Positions 10,205-19,788 of a stretch of DNA of 64,000 nt are shown here, one piece after another. How positions within the stretch are numbered: the stretch's first letter is position 1; the number at the start of each line of letters is the position of its first letter. Position numbers and translations under genes: made by a program. The DNA is from Mesomycoplasma ovipneumoniae SC01 (GTDB lineage Bacteria > Bacillota_I > Bacilli_A > Mycoplasmatales > Metamycoplasmataceae), in contig NZ_AFHO01000012.1 of assembly GCF_000218525.1 (NCBI RefSeq), positions 1 through 64,000 of the forward strand. Reading direction: 5' to 3'. Below the pieces are notes generated by a model, which was given only the letters and a program-made list of their open reading frames with translations, was not told the origin of the DNA and searched no databases.

Positions 10205-13105
10205 ATGAAAAAAACTAAAATAGTAAAAAAAGTTTCACATGCCAGATCTTTAATGATTATGGCGACTTGGCCTATCGCAATTGGTGCAATTTTAGGTTTC
10301 TCCTATTTGACTTATTCGCTTGTTGAGTCAAAATATTTTGGTGTTGTCGATCAGCGAGATTTAGAGAAAACTGAAGTTAATCAAAAAGGGATTCAACTTT
10401 CAAATGAAGAATTTGAAAAAATTGTTGATCAAATGCAAATTGACGAGGATTTTTCTAAATATTCAGCCGAACAAATTCTCAATTTATCTCGTGATTCAGG
10501 ATCTAATTTTCATCTTACTACAATTTTTAATCTTTCCAATTTTAGTTCAAAATATCCTTTTTTAAAGCTTAATGTCAATCCTATTAATAAATCTGATGTT
10601 GAAAATGATGATTTAGTTACAAAAGTTGTTAATAATAATTTAATTAATGTTGTTTTTTCGGCTCATGATCAATTTACAAATAAAACTTATTCGAAAGTTC
10701 ATTCAATTCGTGGCTTTAATGGAAAAGGTGACATTCCATTTATAAACTTTAATATTGACCAACAAAAGTCCGCTTTTATTTTACAAACAGCACAAATAAA
10801 CCAAAAATGAAACGCATTTTCGCTTATTCAAGCGCTGAATCATGAGTATAAAAATACAAAAGATGCTAAAAAAACTCTTGAAAAATTTGGTTCTTTTTTA
10901 TTTTTAGACTCAAATGATAATTTAGTAAATCTTCCTGATGGTACCTATTTTGATTTTGAAACAGACTCATCTGGAAATATAATTTTTAAAAATATTGACG
11001 ACTCAACGGGTAATTTGTGAATTTCCTTTGGGATTTTTGACTCAAATAATAATAAAATTCGCACATTTGATTTAAAGGTTTCAAATTTATTAGATTATGC
11101 ACAAGTTACAAATTATCTTAATAATTTAATTAAAACTAATGATGAACTTATCATCTTAAAAGACGAAAAAATTCAAGAAATTGTTGCAAAAAATGTATCT
11201 TTATCTACTTTTTTGGTGTCCCAAACCGACCATAACAGTCTCTTTGATATATCAAAATTGCAAAATTTATTCACAAATTCCTCACCAAATTTTAATGTAA
11301 GATTGTTTGGAACAAATGTTCAAATGGACCGAGCCGGTGAAGTTGAACTTATGGTTCAAATCGATTTTAAGGCTAAAGAAATTGAAAAACTAACTCAAAA
11401 TCAGTTAGCTTCTGAGAATATAAGTGTATCAAACCTGCAACAAAGTTCACCTGTCCAAGAGCAAAAAATGCTTGAAAATCAGGTATCTTTATTTCAAGAT
11501 GTTGGCCCAAATAATTCTGAAAATTCAAGTCAACAAAATTTAAATGGTTCACAAACTCAAGAAAATTACCGTAAATTTAATTTTATTTACACTTTAAAAC
11601 CTTTTACAAACTTAGCACAAAGATATTTGGATTCTGTGATTAAGGATAATGATCTTTATATTGTTAGACAAAAGTTTAATTATTTAGATGGTGTTGAAAT
11701 TATTAATAATTTAAGGTCAATTAACGCTACTTTTTATTCTTTTCAAGAGAATAAAAACACAAGTAAAGGCTTAGAAATTGTTAATTTAGAAAGCAGTCCA
11801 ACTTATGATAGTTTAACTAGTCAAAGAGCAATTGTGACGTGATTTAAAGACTTTTTTAAAGATTCATTAACATTTCCGGTCTGAAAAAAAACTGATAAAA
11901 ACGACAAACCTGAGGAAGTTTTGGCAAAAATTTTTGCTAAAATGAATGATATAATTAACTCTAAGCAAATTTTTTCATACGGTGTTAAGTATAATTTATT
12001 TTTTGAAAATTCTACAGGCCAATTAACAATAACAATCAGTATTTATGACAGGTTTAACAAAATTTTAGGTGAAAAAGATATAAAAATAGCCGGCTTGTCT
12101 CCAGCAAATCCTCAATTATTATTAGCTAAAGAAAATCAAGCAAGTTTTTTTATTGACGGCTCTGGCGCATATAATTTTGACGAATCTGATGAAAATAATT
12201 TATTTCACTCAGAAATCAGAGGTCTAAAATCAATTACAAACCCTCAAGTTTCACTTAGCCTTGACGCTTCAAAAATCCCCAATAAGAAAGTTAAACTTGT
12301 CAGAAATTCAGGAATTTTATATCCAAGTCTAAACGACATTTATTTAAAATTATTTTATAAAAATGACGAAAATACTCAAAAAACTGTAGCTTTTGATGAA
12401 AATAATCCATTTTTTTATTCATTTTCAGTCCAAAATAACTTAGAACCTAACCAATATAAAATTGTCCTTAAATTTATTAATGAAGAAAACGCAACTTCTG
12501 ATCAACAAACAAATCAAGACTCTAATTTAATTTGAGTTAAAAAAATATCCAAAAAAAGCGATTTAACAAACTTAAGTATAACAAATTCAGATTCAATCCC
12601 TGATAATACTCCAATTTGGCTAATAGGTGTTTCAAAAAAGGCAGAAATTGAATCAACTAGCACAAATACAAACCAAACTGAAAAAATCATAGGCATTTTG
12701 CCTGTTGATGAAGGTCAATTTACTAATTTTGTTCTTTCTTACAATGCTTTTAATGAGAATTCATCTTCAACTTTAGGAACTCAAGGTCAAAATTCTCAAA
12801 AGATAATTGTAAAAATTGCAACTTCAAAATCAAAAAATCAACCCCAAGTTGAATTAGAAAAAAACTTTTGATCTACACAGAGTGCTTCTTCAACAACCCC
12901 AGCGCCTTCAGCAGCCCCAACTCCAGCAGTCACAACAACTTCTTCAACAGTCCCAGCAAAAAATTTGACCCTTTATTTCGGAGATGAAGAAAACAACAAA
13001 ACTTCCGAAAAATCAGAGGTTTTGTTTAGATTTTTTATAAAATTTAATAACCAATTTTCCAAAAAAGAAGATTTTGAAAAAGCCTTTGAAACAGCATTAA
13101 AATAA
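10205..13105 (+). CDS. P102-family surface protein paralogue
   Basis: Protein of 966 aa, 6 nt after the P97-like stop, SD AGGA. A Lys-rich start and a TM near residues 17-38 (WPIAIGAILGFSYLTYSLVE) act as an uncleaved anchor or signal. The rest is a predicted extracellular beta-rich body with Asn/Gln/Ser-rich linkers near residue 420 and a Ser/Thr/Ala/Pro-rich linker near 900. Size, position and anchor fit P102 partners of P97-type adhesins. Trp is mostly encoded by TGA. Family assignment rests on gene order and architecture rather than on a sharp motif. Confidence 0.7.
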
Positions 13106-13106
13106 A

Positions 13107-13164
13107 ACTATTTTTCTTTTTCCAAATATAGATTATTTTGTTTATAAAACAATCTATATTTGGA
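13107..13164 (+). terminator. Duplicated clpB 3' end acting as terminator of the adhesin operon
   Basis: These 58 bp match 13799-13856, the last codons of clpB, with one mismatch. The inverted repeat CCAAATATAGATT / AATCTATATTTGG is followed here by seven T, giving a good terminator for the P102-like gene on the plus strand. Confidence 0.8.
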
Positions 13165-13232
13165 TTTTTTTATTATTGTCGAGTTTCCCGGTTTAATGCA
13201 AAAATTCACTTCTTATTGAATACAAATATTTA

Positions 13233-13672
13233 AAAATACCCGTAAATCCGGGTTTTTTGACATAAAATCTTAATTTTTATTATTTTAAAATTAACCTTTT
13301 GAAAAAAAAAAAAAAATGCTTGGTCTAAGAAAAAATTATGTTATAATAACGTTCACTTAAGAATAAATTAATAAATTTGATATTGAATTAGGGAGGAATA
13401 AGTTATGTTTTTGGCACAATAAACTCAGATAATGCCATTTTTTCCATTATGGCTTTAAATATTAATGGAATGCCTTAAATTTAACCGTTTAGAAATCTAT
13501 AAATTTAAGGTTTTTTTATTGTTCTTTCAAAACTTCATATATTTTTTTAGGCTCAATGTAAATAAAAATGAGTTTTCTTTTTACATTGAGTTTAAATAGT
13601 AGTTGTATTTTTTTGTTAGATTTTAAATTTAGTGTTTTTGGTTTGATAGTTATTTTTCTTGAGTTTGCCAAA
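13233..13672 (+). repeat. Long intergenic repeat B, copy 1
   Basis: About 440 bp closely matching 49853-50303. Shared blocks in order: a terminator hairpin near 13238-13258, a run of 15 A, a promoter with TATAAT at 13342-13347, a strong SD before a tiny ORF, a stem-loop, a second hairpin, then a T-rich tail. Copy 1 lies past the clpB 3' end and copy 2 past the gyrA 3' end, in the same orientation. Confidence 0.85.
13354..13518 (+). ncRNA. Candidate small RNA in repeat B
   Basis: A transcript is predicted from about 13354 (7 nt after TATAAT) to a terminator at 13473-13518 (stem CCTTAAATTTA / TAAATTTAAGG plus seven T). It includes a strong SD (GGGAGG) and a five-codon ORF at 13405-13422 (MFLAQ), and a stem CCATTA/TAATGG near 13444-13467. 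No known RNA family is recognised. The second copy keeps the promoter, the SD and a stem at the same place, but its terminator is damaged. Confidence 0.45.
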
Positions 13673-13696
13673 AAAAGTTAAAAAAGCGCCTAAAAC

Positions 13697-13786
13697 TAAA
13701 CTCAGACAAAAAAGCCAACACCCTAGTGTCAATTTTTTTGTCCTGGTTTAAACCAGACACTTTTTTAAGATTATCTCATCAAACTG
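13697..13786. repeat. Intergenic hairpin repeat family A, copy 2
   Basis: Arms ACAAAAAAGCCAACACCCTA and TAGTGTCAATTTTTTTGTC form a long hairpin followed by CCAGACACTTTTTTAAG and AAGATTATCTCATCAAACT. It sits between repeat B and the end of clpB and may end clpB transcripts. Confidence 0.65.
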
Positions 13787-13799
13787 AGAAAACCCGGGA

Positions 13800-15875
13800 C
13801 TATTTTTCTTTTTCCAAATATAGATTATTTTGTTTATAAGACAATCTATATTTGGAATTTTCTGTTATTTCTTTTGTAACTATTTTTTGAGCAATAAAAC
13901 TTTCTATATTTTTTTTGATAAATCTTTTAATAGGTCTAGCGCCGAAATTTTTATCATAACCAGAGTGAATAATTCAATCAATAACAGAATCATCAAAATC
14001 TATTTCAAAATTATTTTCCAATAATCTTTGTTTGAAAATATCAAGTTCTAAGTTGATAATTTCAGAAATTACCTCGTGATTTAAAGGGTTAAAAGCAATA
14101 ATTTCATCAATTCTATTAATAAATTCAGGCTTTAAATATACTAATAATTCATTTTTGATGTTAGATTCGTCAATTTTTTTACCCTCAAGAATTTTGTTAG
14201 CACCAATATTTGAAGTTAAAATAATAATTGTGTTGCGAAAATTTACCTTTACAGATTTGCTATCAACAAGCTCGCCGTTATCAAGAATTTGTAAAAAAAT
14301 ATTAATAACTTCAGGATGAGCCTTTTCAATTTCATCAACTAGAACAATTGAATATGGATTTTGTCTAATTTTGTTAGTTAAAATCCCACCTTGTTCAAAA
14401 CCAATATAACCCGGAGGCGCCCCAATTAGCTTAGAAACGCTATGTTTTTCCATATATTCTGACATATCAAGGCGAATAATTTGATTTTTATTGTCAAATA
14501 AATTTTGGGCAAGCGCACGGGCAACTTCAGTTTTTCCAACTCCAGTAGGACCTACAAATAAAAAGGACGCAATTGGTCTTTGTTCATCATTAATTTTTGC
14601 CTTAAATCTTAAAATGGCCTCTGAAACTGATTTTAAAGCTTGATTTTGTCCTTTAATGACTTTTTTGAGATTTTCCTCTAAATTAATATATTTTTGACTT
14701 TCGGATTCTAAAAGTTTGCCAATTGGAATTTTAGTTCAATTTGAGACAACTTTTGCAACATGATTTTCATCAAGAACGTTCGAAAATTCAGTCTGTTTTT
14801 CCTTTAAATTTTGCAATTCTTCCATAATTTTAGGAATTTTTACATACTTTATTTGCGAAGCGCCCTGATAATCGCCTTGATCCATTAGTGTATTTTGCTT
14901 GTGTTTCAATTCTTCAACTTTTGTTGACAAATTTGCAATTTTTGAAGCTAAATTACGCGAGTCGTTTCATTCCTTTTGCATTTGGTCAACCTGATTTTCA
15001 ATCTCAGCAATTTGTTTTTTGAGATCTTCATTGTTAGAATTTGTCGAATTAATTTCCATCATTTTCAAATTAATTAACTCGCGCTTTGCTTTTTCTAGTT
15101 TTTCTGGTTGGTAATTAATTTCTACTTTTAAAGAAGCGGCCGCTTCATCGACCAAGTCAATGGCTTTATCGGGTAAAAAGCGGTCAAAAATATATCTGTT
15201 TGCCATTTTTGCCGCAAAAATTAAAGCTGAGTCAAGAATTTTTACCTGGTGAAAATTTTCAAATCGCTCCTTAATTCCGCGCAAAATATTGATGGTATCA
15301 ACAACTGAAGGCTCTGAAACCTCAACTTTTTGCATTCTTCGTTCAAGAGCTCCATCTTTTTCGATATAAAGTCGATATTCAGAATTTGTTGTTGCGCCGA
15401 TTAATTTAATTCCACCTCGAGCCATTATTGGTTTTAAAATATTAGCAAAATCCATTGAATCAGATCCAGATGAACCTGTTCCGATTAATAAGTGGATTTC
15501 GTCAATAAAAATAATAAGTTCATCAGATTTTTGTTCAATTTCAGTTAAAATTGCCTTAATTCTTCGCTCAAATTCACCTTTATATGAGGCGCCAGCAAGA
15601 ATACTTGTAAGGTCAAGTTCAAAAATTTGCTTATTTTTTAAATTATCAGGAACTTGTCCTGCAATTATTTTTAGTGCCATTCCTTCAACAATTGCTGTTT
15701 TTCCAACACCAGGATCGCCAACTAAAACGGGGTTATTTTTTGTCTTTCTTGACAAAATTTTTATAATTCTTCTAATTTCAGAATCTCGACCAATTACAGG
15801 CTCGATTTTGTTTTCTTTTGCTAATTTAGTTAAATTTCTTGCATATTTTTCAAGATTTTCGAGTTTAATTTCCAT
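13800..15875 (-). CDS. clpB: ClpB disaggregase lacking the N-terminal domain
   Basis: Protein of 691 aa, against about 860 in most bacteria. It begins directly before the first AAA+ module (Walker A GDPGVGKT near residue 53, Walker B IIFIDEIH), then the coiled-coil middle domain, the second AAA+ module (GPTGVGKT, LVDEIEKAHPE) and the conserved LTSNIGA and NRIDEI motifs. ClpB works with DnaK to dissolve protein aggregates in the cytosol. Loss of the N-domain is usual in mycoplasmas. SD AAGGAAG precedes the ATG. A CIRCE-like operator upstream suggests heat induction through HrcA. The last codons contain an inverted repeat that has been copied to 13107-13164. Confidence 0.93.
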
Positions 15876-15933
15876 CTTTTCTTCCTTATTTTTATTTTTT
15901 TTATATTAATGCAAAAACAATTATAACATATTT

Positions 15934-15960
15934 TTGTCACTCGCAGCAATAAAGTGCCAA
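15934..15960 (-). promoter_or_regulatory. CIRCE-like HrcA operator before clpB
   Basis: On the minus strand TTGGCACTT-N9-GAGTGACAA matches the CIRCE consensus TTAGCACTC-N9-GAGTGCTAA at 7 of 9 positions in each half. It overlaps the -35 region of a promoter with TATAAT at 15920-15925, a good place for repression. Confidence 0.75.
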
Positions 15961-16038
15961 ATTTTTTTATTTAAAGTAGAAACTTAAAAAATAACACTAT
16001 GATTTTGGCTAATTTATGTTATAATTTTTACTTATATC

Positions 16039-16851
16039 ATGAAAAAAATTGTTATCGGGAATTGAAAAATGAATCAAATCAGAAAGGAATTTTATGATTT
16101 CCTTTTTGAATTTGACATGCTTTTTAACAAAAATCCAGAAAAAGTCGCTAAAACAATGGAGTTTGCGATTGCCCCACCTTTTACTTTATTAAGTGAAATT
16201 TCTAAATCTCAGGTTAAAACATTAAAAATAGCCGCTCAAAACGTTAGCCAGTTTGAATCTGGAGCTTACACAGGCGAAATTAGCGCTAAAATGTTAAAAG
16301 ATTTAGGCGTTAGTCACATAATAATTGGTCATTCTGAGCGAAGAATGTTTTTTAATGAAACTGATGAAGTTTTAGCTCAAAAAATTTGACAAGCACAAAA
16401 ATATTGCATGACTCCCGTGTTTTGTGTCGGTGAAACATTAGAACAATATGAAAATAAATTAACTAAAAAAGTTATAATTTCACAAATAAATGCCGTAAAA
16501 CACGTGCTAAATTTCGAAAAAGCGATAATAGCTTATGAACCAATTTGAGCAATTGGAACCGGCAAAACAGCATCTGCTGCAATTGCCAATGAAATTTCCT
16601 CTTTAATTAAAGAAGAATTTGGCAAAAATGTTAGAGTTATTTACGGTGGTTCTGTTAATTCACAAAATTATGCAGATTTTTTAAATTCAAAACTTATTGA
16701 TGGTATACTTGTTGGTGGTGCATCATTAGATCCTAAACAATTTTATGAAATGGTAAAATTTTCTGATGCATGCGCTACAGATTCATTAAATTCTGGCATA
16801 TTAGAAGGCGACAATCATTGTGGATGCGGTGATATCGATCTAGACGAATAA
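16039..16851 (+). CDS. tpiA: Triosephosphate isomerase with a Cys-containing C-terminal tail
   Basis: Protein of 270 aa; interconverts dihydroxyacetone phosphate and glyceraldehyde 3-phosphate. Catalytic Lys in GNWKMN near residue 10, His in IIGHSERR, Glu in AYEPIWAIGTGK and phosphate-binding GGSVN and GGASLD are all present. The family normally ends soon after the GGASL helix; here about 25 more residues follow, ending with [11 protein letters not shown] and a further Cys in SDACATDS. The -10 box TATAAT is at 16020-16025, only 13 nt before the ATG, and no SD is visible, so the mRNA is probably close to leaderless. Confidence 0.95.
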
Positions 16852-16951
16852 TTTGCCTGATTTATTAGTTAAATTTATGCTTGGTTTTAATAGTTTCGCG
16901 AATTATTGCTAGGTTTAAATTGTATTTATTTATTTTTTTAAAGGAATTAAA

Positions 16952-17218
16952 ATGATTTCAAAAGCGAAAAAACAAGAATTAATTTTAAAATTTGGAAAAA
17001 ACGCCAAAAACACCGGTGATACAGCCGTTCAAATTGCAATATTAACTGAAGATATTGAAAAATTAAAAGTTCATTTTGAAAAAAATAAAAAGGACAAACA
17101 CTCAATGCGAGGTTTTATTGCAAAGGTTAATAAACGTAAAAAATTACTTTCTTATTTAAAACAAAAAAGTTTTGAAACTTACAAAGAGACAATCGAAGCT
17201 TTAAATATACGTAAATAA
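16952..17218 (+). CDS. rpsO: Ribosomal protein S15
   Basis: Protein of 88 aa, normal length. S15 binds the central domain of 16S rRNA early in 30S assembly. Recognised by [17 protein letters not shown] and the basic [20 protein letters not shown] segment. SD AAAGGAA, 5 nt before the ATG. It stands alone between tpiA and rnpB. Confidence 0.96.
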   Translation: MISKAKKQELILKFGKNAKNTGDTAVQIAILTEDIEKLKVHFEKNKKDKHSMRGFIAKVNKRKKLLSYLKQKSFETYKETIEALNIRK

Positions 17219-17266
17219 TTTTAAATTTTTATACCAAGTATTTTTAAAGTATGGTATAATTTAATT

Positions 17267-17616
17267 TTGCACAAGTCAACCGCTGGTATTTTTAAATTTT
17301 TAATTTAAAAAAACTTGAGGAAAGTCCGCGCTAGCACTACCTGTGATGGTAGTAGTGTTCATGTTGGATCTAAAAAATCCAAGCCTAGACGACAAGTGCC
17401 ACAGAGACGAGTTTATTTGTTACTCTAAATTTTTCATAATCATTGTTCACTCCTAATAAAAAATCCTAACAAATAAAGTGAAACGCGGTAAACTCCATGA
17501 GCTAGAAACCTAAATTTTGGTAGGGGAATCCAATTTGGGAAACGAACTTAAATTGGAAGGTTTTAAAAAACCTAGATAAATGGTTGACTGATACAGAACG
17601 CGGCTTATTAGTGCAA
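17267..17616 (+). ncRNA. rnpB: RNase P RNA
   Basis: The conserved core is clear: GAGGAAAGTCCGCGCT near 17318, ACAGAGACGAG near 17401, GTGAAACGCGGTAAACTCC near 17478, and ATACAGAACGCGGCTTA near 17590. The ends TTGCAC and GTGCAA pair as helix P1. TATAAT at 17255-17260 lies 7 nt before the 5' end. It cleaves the 5' leader of tRNA precursors. Confidence 0.96.
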
Positions 17617-17644
17617 AAAACAGCGAAAAATCGCTGTTTTTTTA
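17617..17644 (+). terminator. Terminator of rnpB
   Basis: Stem AAAACAGCGA / TCGCTGTTTT with an AAAA loop, followed by more T. Confidence 0.85.
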
Positions 17645-17832
17645 TTTAAATACACACTTTTGTAATTTTTTAGTCATTTTTGTTTAGATTTCTAAAATCT
17701 TATTTATCATAAAATAAATTTGTGCATAACGCAAAATCATGGTTTTAAAAATATATAAATCTTACTGATTTTTGGGTTTTTAATGATTTTATGGTAAAAT
17801 TAAATGGTAAAAATTTATGGAGGTTAAAAACA

Positions 17833-17982
17833 ATGAGATCGAGGAACATCTTAAATAGATCGAGGAACATCTTAAATTGAGTTAAAATTAAACTTTTAAA
17901 TTGATGGTCTTCAGTGGTCAAAGTTGACGAAGTTGTTGTTTTATTTATAAAAATTTTACATCTTGTCGTAGTTGATCACTAA
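17833..17982 (+). CDS. Small ORF with tandem RSRNILN repeat, or a structured small RNA
   Basis: A 49-aa ORF with TGA as Trp three times and a strong SD (GGAGG, 8 nt before the ATG). Two exact 21-nt copies encode RSRNILN twice at residues 2-15. The region 17901-17981 also folds as a long imperfect hairpin (AGTGGTCAA near 17901 against TTGATCACT near 17973), and a terminator follows, so it could be a small RNA instead. A TAAAAT box near 17795 may be the -10. It sits where secE-nusG often precedes rplK, but it has no SecE motif. I do not recognise it. Confidence 0.4.
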
Positions 17983-17990
17983 TTTAGAGA

Positions 17991-18016
17991 AAAAAGCCAC
18001 ACGTTGTGGTTTTTTA
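17991..18016 (+). terminator. Terminator before the rplK promoter
   Basis: Stem GCCACA / TGTGGT with a three-base loop and six T; it ends the small transcription unit at 17833-17982. Confidence 0.7.
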
Positions 18017-18070
18017 GTCCAAAAAAGTTTTTTAATAAATAATTTTGTGGTATAATTTTAAATAAATTTT

Positions 18071-18096
18071 GTGGAAGGTTTAAAACCGTTAACCAC
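18071..18096 (+). promoter_or_regulatory. Hairpin in the rplK-rplA leader, possible L1 operator
   Basis: GTGG-AA-GGTT and AACC-GTTAA-CCAC form a nested stem just downstream of TATAAT at 18051-18056 and 34 nt before the rplK start. L11-L1 operons are commonly repressed by L1 binding the mRNA leader; that this hairpin does so is inference. Confidence 0.4.
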
Positions 18097-18129
18097 TAAG
18101 AGAACTAAAAAAATAAAAGGATGCTCGAA

Positions 18130-18573
18130 ATGGTAAAAAAAAATGTAGTTAGAGTTGCAAAATTGCAATTCAATGCCGGTCAAGCAAAACCTGGACCAGC
18201 TCTTGCAGGTCTTGGTATTGTAATGCCTGAGTTTACAAGAAAATTTAACGATGAAACAAAAAATCGTGGAAGCGAACCAGTTCCTGTAAAAATTACTGTT
18301 TTTAAAGATAAAAGTTTTGAATTTCAGTTATTTACAAGCCCAACTTCTTATAAAATTAAACAAGCTGCAAAAATCGAATCTGGATCTAAAAAATCTAAAG
18401 CCGAAAAAGTAGCTAAAATTACTCTTGAGCAACTTAAAGAAATTGCAGAATATAAATTACCAGATTTAAATACTGATAATATTGAAAAAGCAATTCTTAC
18501 AGTTTATGGAACCGCCAAACAAATGGGCGTTGAAGTTGAAGGTATCGAAGAATTTCTACAAGGAGTTAAATAA
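18130..18573 (+). CDS. rplK: Ribosomal protein L11
   Basis: Protein of 147 aa, normal length. L11 forms the GTPase-associated centre of the 50S subunit. The N-terminal domain has AGQAKPGPALAGLGI, and the C-terminal rRNA-binding domain has KIKQAAKIESGSKK and GTAKQMGVEVEG. I chose the ATG at 18130 because AAGGA lies 8 nt before it; an in-frame ATG at 18121 touches that SD. It overlaps rplA by one base (TAATG). Confidence 0.95.
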   Translation: MVKKNVVRVAKLQFNAGQAKPGPALAGLGIVMPEFTRKFNDETKNRGSEPVPVKITVFKDKSFEFQLFTSPTSYKIKQAAKIESGSKKSKAEKVAKITLEQLKEIAEYKLPDLNTDNIEKAILTVYGTAKQMGVEVEGIEEFLQGVK

Positions 18574-19268
18574 TGAAAAAAATTTCACGTAAATTAGCTC
18601 AGTCTCGCGAATTAGTTGATAAAAATCATTATTATTCACTTGAAGAAGCAATGGAATTGGTTAAAAAAACATCATATACTAAATTTTCTGGCTCTGTTGA
18701 TTTAGCTATTCGACTTAATTTGGATACTCGAAAAGCTGACCAACAATTAAGAGGTTCTGTTGTTTTACCTTATGGAACCGGAAAATCTGTGCGTGTGCTT
18801 GTTGCTACTGATTCTTCAGAGGTAGCAACTAAAGCCAAAGAAGCAGGTGCTGATTTAATTTATTCAACAGCTGAACTTGAGCAAAATTTAAAAATTGATA
18901 ATTTTGATTTTGATGTTATTGTTGTTGAGCCTAAATTAATGCCAGTTTTAGGTAGATATGGGAAAAAATTAGGCCCAAAAGGACTTATGCCTAACCCAAA
19001 AACAGGTACAGTTACTCCAACACCGGAAAAAGCTGTTGCTGAAATTAAAAAAGGTAAAGCAAATTATCGCGCTGATAAATACGGAATTATTCACTCATTA
19101 ATTGGAAAAACCAACATGGAAGCCGATCATTTAGTCCAAAATGCTAAAACCCTTTTACAATTAATTCGTAAATTGAAACCAAATTCAGTTAAAGGAAATT
19201 ATTTTAAAAATTTAACTGTTTCTGCTTCTATGGGTCCTTCTATTAAAATTCGCTTCGACAATTTATAA
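18573..19268 (+). CDS. rplA: Ribosomal protein L1
   Basis: Protein of 231 aa, normal length. L1 forms the stalk that helps E-site tRNA leave and often represses its own operon. GRYGKKLGPKGLMPNPKTGT is the family signature near residue 128. Start overlaps the rplK stop; SD AAGGAG at 18559-18564. A terminator follows. Confidence 0.96.
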   Translation: MKKISRKLAQSRELVDKNHYYSLEEAMELVKKTSYTKFSGSVDLAIRLNLDTRKADQQLRGSVVLPYGTGKSVRVLVATDSSEVATKAKEAGADLIYSTAELEQNLKIDNFDFDVIVVEPKLMPVLGRYGKKLGPKGLMPNPKTGTVTPTPEKAVAEIKKGKANYRADKYGIIHSLIGKTNMEADHLVQNAKTLLQLIRKLKPNSVKGNYFKNLTVSASMGPSIKIRFDNL

Positions 19269-19289
19269 TAAAAAATAACCTATAAAATA

Positions 19290-19320
19290 AAAAAACCCTT
19301 TAAATTTAAGGGTTTTTTTA
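19290..19320. terminator. Bidirectional terminator between rplA and rpsT
   Basis: Stem AACCCTT / AAGGGTT flanked by A6 and T7, so it can serve both converging genes. Confidence 0.8.
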
Positions 19321-19370
19321 TTTTCAACTTCGAAAAAATTTCAAAATTTATTATTAAAATAAGAAAGAGA

Positions 19371-19643
19371 TTAAACTGTTGTTTTTTGATGTTTATTAAC
19401 AAACAAATGAAGTCTAGAAATTTTTCGTGATGCTTTTCCTTTGTGAAAAACACCTTTTGATTTTGCTTTTGCAATTTCTTTGTGAGCTTTTGCAACTAAT
19501 TCATTTTGATTTTCTGCGTGACTTGTAACAGCTATTTTAGCTTTTTTGATTGCTGTTTTTACACGAGATTTAATTGCATTATTTCTTGCTCTTGCTTTTT
19601 GCATTTTGGTGATTGATTTAATTTTGGATTTTATATTTGCCAT
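19371..19643 (-). CDS. rpsT: Ribosomal protein S20
   Basis: Protein of 90 aa. S20 binds the 5' domain and helix 44 of 16S rRNA. Recognised by MANIKSKIKSITKMQKARAR and NAIKSRVKTAIKKA, with the C-terminal GVFHKGKASRKISRL. SD TAGGAA. Transcribed alone towards rplA. Confidence 0.95.
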   Translation of the reverse strand: MANIKSKIKSITKMQKARARNNAIKSRVKTAIKKAKIAVTSHAENQNELVAKAHKEIAKAKSKGVFHKGKASRKISRLHLFVNKHQKTTV

Positions 19644-19788
19644 TTTTTTCCTATATTTATATATAATAGTTTATTTCAGACCTTTAAAAAACGGTACTAA
19701 AAATTATACCATAAAAATATGTTATTTATATCTAAAAAATGAATTTTTAATCTCTAGACTTAATAAAAAAAATTTAAACTCAATAACA

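Noticed and set aside
13354-13518. tmRNA
   Set aside because: There is no tRNA-like end and no tag-like reading frame ending in ALAA or a similar sequence.
17833-17982. secE
   Set aside because: Position before rplK fits, but the ORF lacks the SecE helix motif and its hydrophobic part overlaps a long RNA hairpin.
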